8,715 nucleotides of DNA from Bacteroidales bacterium (GTDB lineage Bacteria > Bacteroidota > Bacteroidia > Bacteroidales > UBA932). This document shows, one piece after another, positions 6,653 through 8,715 of this stretch (position 1 is its first letter; every line of letters begins with the position of its first letter). The position numbers and the translations under genes are program-made. The notes beneath the pieces are model-generated. The model saw nothing but the letters and a program-made list of their open reading frames with translations. It had not been told where the DNA came from and did no database searches. The DNA is taken from assembly GCA_017471085.1 (NCBI GenBank), contig JAFUWW010000026.1, forward strand, positions 1 through 8,715. The letters run 5' to 3'.

Positions 6653-7899
6653 TTCAGTTGAAAGATGACAGGGAAAATAACCTTGACCGGGACGGGCTTG
6701 CCATTTTGCATGCCCGGCGTCCAGTCCGGCGGACAGGAATTCACCACCCGGAGCGCCTCGGCATCCAGCACCGGAGCCGCACCCTTTAACACCCGGGCAT
6801 CCGTGAGTGTGCCGTCGGTGTTGACAGTGAACTGAAGGGATACCCGCCCCTGGATCTTGTTCTTCTTGGCTTCGTCCGGATAAGCCAGGTTTTCATTGAC
6901 CCATTTGGCGAATTCGTTCATGTCGCCGCCACGGAATTTCGGATGCACCTCCATCAGTCGGTAAGGAACGGCAGCCGTCGTATCCTGTGGCGCGGGAATG
7001 ACGGTTTCTCCCTGAACGGCGTGCTCTTCGGCGGGCGTGGCAAGGGCTTTCGCCGGGTTAAAGGCGAACATAGCGAGTGAGAGTACGGGGAGGAGGGCCA
7101 GATAGCTCCAGCGCATACCTCCCGGAGTGGGATTTTTCAGCATCATGGTAATACGGTTTTTCAGTTTCGCGTGCTGGAACCCGCTGGCCAGGGAGAAGCG
7201 TTCTTCCCCCACGGATTTTCGCACCAGAAGTAATTGGTATTGTGTTGCATCGATGCCTTTGCGAAGCACTCCTTCATCGGCCTCGTACTCGTGAAGGAGT
7301 TTGAGTTCGGTGCGGGTGATCCACACCAGCGGATTCCACCAGAAGAGGAGCTGGAATACCGCGAAAAGCAGCAGGTCCACGGAGTGGCGGCACTCCACGT
7401 GCATCTGTTCGTGGGTGAGGATGGACGGGTTCTGCTGCAGGTCTTCCCGGCCGATGACCACGGTTTTTCTCCAGCTGAACGAGGAGATGCGGTCCGGGAC
7501 AACCACCAGGCGACAGCCTCCCGTCTTTTCCGGCGTGCCCTGCCGGATGATCCGGCGCATTTTAACCGCCGACAGCAGGGTAAGCAGCAACACGGCGGCC
7601 ATACCCGCGAAATACACGCCCCCGAGCACCTGGGCCCAGGGAATGGAAGCCGATGCCGCCGTCCCCTGCAGCCCCGTGTCCGGGATGGAAACCATCGTCA
7701 GTTCTCCCGCCATCGGCAGAGTGGCGTCTGCCGTGCGGAGCTGGAAAGCCGGCAGCACCAGGCACAGGGCCGATCCCGCCAGCAGCGCGATCCGGTTGAA
7801 GCGGAAGAGCGTGGTGCGGCGCATCACCAGCAGGTAATAGGCGTAGAACAGGCTCAGATAGAGTCCGCTTCGGCCGATATATAACAGGAAATCGCTCAT
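6649..7899 (-). CDS. BlaR1-like M56 metallopeptidase fused to a TonB C-terminal domain
   Basis: This 416-residue inner-membrane protein has predicted membrane helices at about 11-27, 33-52, 88-113, 174-192 and 264-281. Between them are the gluzincin zinc motif HEQMH (163-167), preceded by PSILT, and the downstream acidic motif HEYEADEGVL (203-212), which supplies the third ligand. After the last helix comes a short linker and then a TonB_C domain (about 320-415) with FRGG, LAYPDEAKKNKIQGRV, FTVNTDGTLTDARV and a final PVKVIFPVIFQLK strand. In BlaR1/MecR1 the M56 domain, once activated by an extracellular sensor, triggers removal of the BlaI/MecI repressor. Here the penicillin-binding sensor is absent and a TonB_C domain takes its place, so the input signal is unknown. 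The ATG overlaps the repressor stop as ATGA (7896-7899), and the stop overlaps the TPR start in the same way. Confidence 0.92.
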   Translation of the reverse strand: MSDFLLYIGRSGLYLSLFYAYYLLVMRRTTLFRFNRIALLAGSALCLVLPAFQLRTADATLPMAGELTMVSIPDTGLQGTAASASIPWAQVLGGVYFAGMAAVLLLTLLSAVKMRRIIRQGTPEKTGGCRLVVVPDRISSFSWRKTVVIGREDLQQNPSILTHEQMHVECRHSVDLLLFAVFQLLFWWNPLVWITRTELKLLHEYEADEGVLRKGIDATQYQLLLVRKSVGEERFSLASGFQHAKLKNRITMMLKNPTPGGMRWSYLALLPVLSLAMFAFNPAKALATPAEEHAVQGETVIPAPQDTTAAVPYRLMEVHPKFRGGDMNEFAKWVNENLAYPDEAKKNKIQGRVSLQFTVNTDGTLTDARVLKGAAPVLDAEALRVVNSCPPDWTPGMQNGKPVPVKVIFPVIFQLK

Positions 7900-8261
7900 T
7901 TTCTGTTCTTTTCGATGGTGGCGATGAGGTCTTTCAGTTCCTGGAGGTCCATCCGTTCATCTTCCACGAACTGGGACACCAGGCTGGCATAGGAGTTATT
8001 GTAATAGCGGGCCACCATCTCTCCCACGGAATTGCCCCGGTACTGGCGCTCGGTGGTCTTCACCCTATAGCGGAAGGTGTTGGCTACCGGCTCCCGTTCT
8101 ACGAACCCCTTCTCTTCCAGGAACTTGACAAGTGTGGCCACCGTGTTGTAATGCGGCCTGGGTTCCGGGATGTACTGGACTAATTCCCGGATGAAAAGCG
8201 GTCCGTGCTGCCAGAAGATGTTCATCAGCATCTCTTCTTTCTCTGTAAGTCTTTGTTTCAT
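7896..8261 (-). CDS. BlaI/MecI/CopY-family transcriptional repressor
   Basis: This 121-residue protein has the usual BlaI length and layout. An N-terminal winged helix spans about 1-70 (LTEKEEMLMNIFWQHGPLF, recognition-helix region PHYNTVATLVKFLEEKGFV, wing REPVANTFRYRV). A C-terminal dimerisation helix region follows at about 76-118 (SVGEMVARYYNNSYASLVSQF, then DLQELKDLIATI). Such repressors bind operator dyads as dimers and are inactivated by proteolysis that depends on the partner M56 peptidase encoded next. The segment SLVSQF (93-98) lines up with SLVLNF of S. aureus BlaI, where cleavage occurs between Asn and Phe; here Asn is replaced by Gln97. The start is ATG at 8261; a TTG 21 bases upstream is rejected because it lies in the TATATTTG box. 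It is probably autoregulated through the dyad at 8303-8323. Confidence 0.93.
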   Translation of the reverse strand: MKQRLTEKEEMLMNIFWQHGPLFIRELVQYIPEPRPHYNTVATLVKFLEEKGFVEREPVANTFRYRVKTTERQYRGNSVGEMVARYYNNSYASLVSQFVEDERMDLQELKDLIATIEKNRK

Positions 8262-8279
8262 AACTTTCTGTTTCTGCTG

Positions 8280-8287
8280 CAAATATA
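8280..8287 (-). promoter_or_regulatory. Candidate -7 promoter box of the repressor operon
   Basis: The minus strand reads TATATTTG, matching the Bacteroidota TAnnTTTG consensus, and ends 18 bases before the repressor ATG. A weak TTAG in place of the -33 TTTG lies at about the expected 19-base spacing, inside the dyad at 8303-8323. It would drive the repressor, M56 peptidase and TPR genes from a short leader. Confidence 0.65.
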
Positions 8288-8302
8288 CGGATTATTTTTA
8301 TA

Positions 8303-8323
8303 TCTCCTAATATTTTTAGGAGA
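8303..8323. promoter_or_regulatory. 21-bp dyad, candidate repressor operator
   Basis: Perfect 8-bp arms, TCTCCTAA (8303-8310) and TTAGGAGA (8316-8323), flank a 5-bp AT-only centre (TATTT). The dyad begins about 15 bp upstream of the -7 box and covers the place where the -33 element should sit, so a bound dimer would block RNA polymerase. The half-site differs from the TACA/TGTA core known for staphylococcal BlaI/MecI operators. Assignment to the adjacent repressor is inference from position and symmetry. Confidence 0.6.
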
Positions 8324-8378
8324 AACACGAAAATAATAGTAGTTTCACGCCTGATGCTGGTTTTCAAGCCTTTACAAT

Positions 8379-8416
8379 AAAGGAGCTGACTCAAAAGTGA
8401 GTTGGCTCCTTTCTTT
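8379..8416. terminator. Strong terminator-like hairpin
   Basis: A 14-pair stem (8379-8392 with 8399-8412, including two G-U wobbles) encloses a 6-base loop. AAAGGAGC pairs with GCTCCTTT at its base. On the + strand the stem is followed by TCTTTATG, a moderately U-rich tail; the minus strand also runs into TTTATT. It lies about 56 bp upstream of the repressor dyad and could stop minus-strand transcription entering from the right, insulating the repressor operon. Confidence 0.65.
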
Positions 8417-8473
8417 ATGTGATGTAGGGAGGGGTATGGGGTGTCCAGGGGACTCCGTTCCGCTTCGCTTGCC

Positions 8474-8528
8474 CGCCATTGCCACATGGTTTTGCAGAAC
8501 AAACTAATAGTCAGCCACATACGGCTCA
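8474..8528. repeat. Degenerate left-end copy of the 83-bp repeat
   Basis: This stretch aligns with the end of the 83-bp unit. The last 27 bases (8502-8528) match ungapped at about 20 positions, and a small gap is needed further left (TTTTGCAGAACAAACT against TTTTGCAACAAACT). It carries CATACGGCT at 8518-8526, a block found at a different place in the perfect units. It looks like an older, diverged boundary copy of the array. Confidence 0.6.
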
Positions 8529-8715
8529 CCCGGTGGCAATCATACGGCTTCAACTGAACCTTCGCCATCGGCCTTTTTGCAACAAACTCATTTTCAACCA
8601 CATACAGTGCACCCGGTGGCAATCATACGGCTTCAACTGAACCTTCGCCATCGGCCTTTTTGCAACAAACTCATTTTCAACCACATACAGTGCACCCGGT
8701 GGCAATCATACGGCT
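8529..8715. repeat. Tandem repeat, 83-bp unit, at least 2.25 perfect copies
   Basis: Unit 1 is 8529-8611 and unit 2 is 8612-8694, identical at all 83 positions. Unit 3 begins at 8695 and is cut by the window end after 21 matching bases. The period is not a multiple of 3 and the whole unit repeats without a variable spacer, so this is neither coding nor CRISPR. Each unit contains a short TTCA-AC-TGAA dyad and a TTGCAA palindrome. The true copy number is unknown, because the array leaves the window. No function is recognised. Confidence 0.9.

Larger units (their letters stand above)
8262..8715. other. Gene-free stretch with promoter, dyad, hairpin and repeats
   Basis: No convincing gene is seen in these 454 bp. 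From left to right it holds the repressor leader and promoter, the 21-bp dyad, an AT-rich spacer, a terminator-like hairpin, a G-rich then C-rich stretch at about 8425-8475 in which nothing is recognised, and the diverged and perfect 83-bp repeats. A long minus-strand frame crosses it from the repeats into the repressor gene but has no start, composition or similarity to support it. Confidence 0.7.

Noticed and set aside
6649..7899. Beta-lactam resistance sensor (true BlaR1)
   Set aside because: The M56 domain is present, but no penicillin-binding sensor domain follows and no beta-lactamase gene is in the window.
8259..8282. TTG start for the repressor, 21 bases upstream of the ATG
   Set aside because: It also lies in a TATATTTG box, and the extra residues are outside the usual BlaI N-terminus.
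8065..8622. Minus-strand frame of 185 codons from the 83-bp repeats into the repressor gene
   Set aside because: It overlaps the repressor in another frame, crosses the hairpin, dyad and promoter, and starts inside a repeat whose period is not a multiple of three.
8474..8715. CRISPR array or integron attC sites
   Set aside because: The whole 83-bp unit is identical with no variable spacers, and no paired attC core sites or integrase are seen.

Overview
The window looks like a chromosomal segment from a GC-rich member of the Bacteroidota, probably Bacteroidales. Four points support this: a large putative porin of the Bacteroidota type (Porin_10-like); an M56 peptidase fused to a TonB C-terminal domain; two copies of the TATATTTG form of the Bacteroidota -7 promoter box (TAnnTTTG); and weak Shine-Dalgarno signals throughout. 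No genus can be assigned from the sequence alone.

Layout. Positions 1-1682 (+ strand) hold the 3' end of an M13 (neprilysin/PepO-like) metallopeptidase, followed with zero spacing by a LolC/LolE-type ABC transporter permease. A large imperfect inverted repeat fills the 93-bp gap between this pair and the convergent genes to its right. From 8261 leftwards to 1776 everything is on the minus strand, in two blocks. The upstream block is a BlaI-type repressor, a BlaR1-like M56 peptidase with a TonB_C tail, and an exported TPR protein; the genes are linked by ATGA overlaps. The downstream block is a 900-residue putative porin and a compact MltF-like lytic transglycosylase, also joined by an ATGA overlap, with a possible promoter of its own in the 60-bp gap.

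The TPR gene is interrupted by an in-frame amber codon, exactly where a TPR repeat normally has Tyr, so the locus currently reads as two ORFs in one frame. Upstream of the repressor lies an almost perfect 21-bp dyad that overlaps the predicted -33 region, a good candidate for the autoregulatory operator. The last 454 bp carry no convincing gene. They contain the repressor promoter and dyad, a strong terminator-like hairpin, and an 83-bp tandem repeat that runs off the end of the window.

Functional reading (inference): BlaI plus the M56-TonB protein form a proteolytic antirepressor pair, like BlaI/BlaR1 but without a penicillin-binding sensor, and the exported TPR protein may be an envelope partner. 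The porin and the murein transglycosylase are envelope functions next door, but their promoter region lacks the dyad, so membership in the same regulon is not shown.
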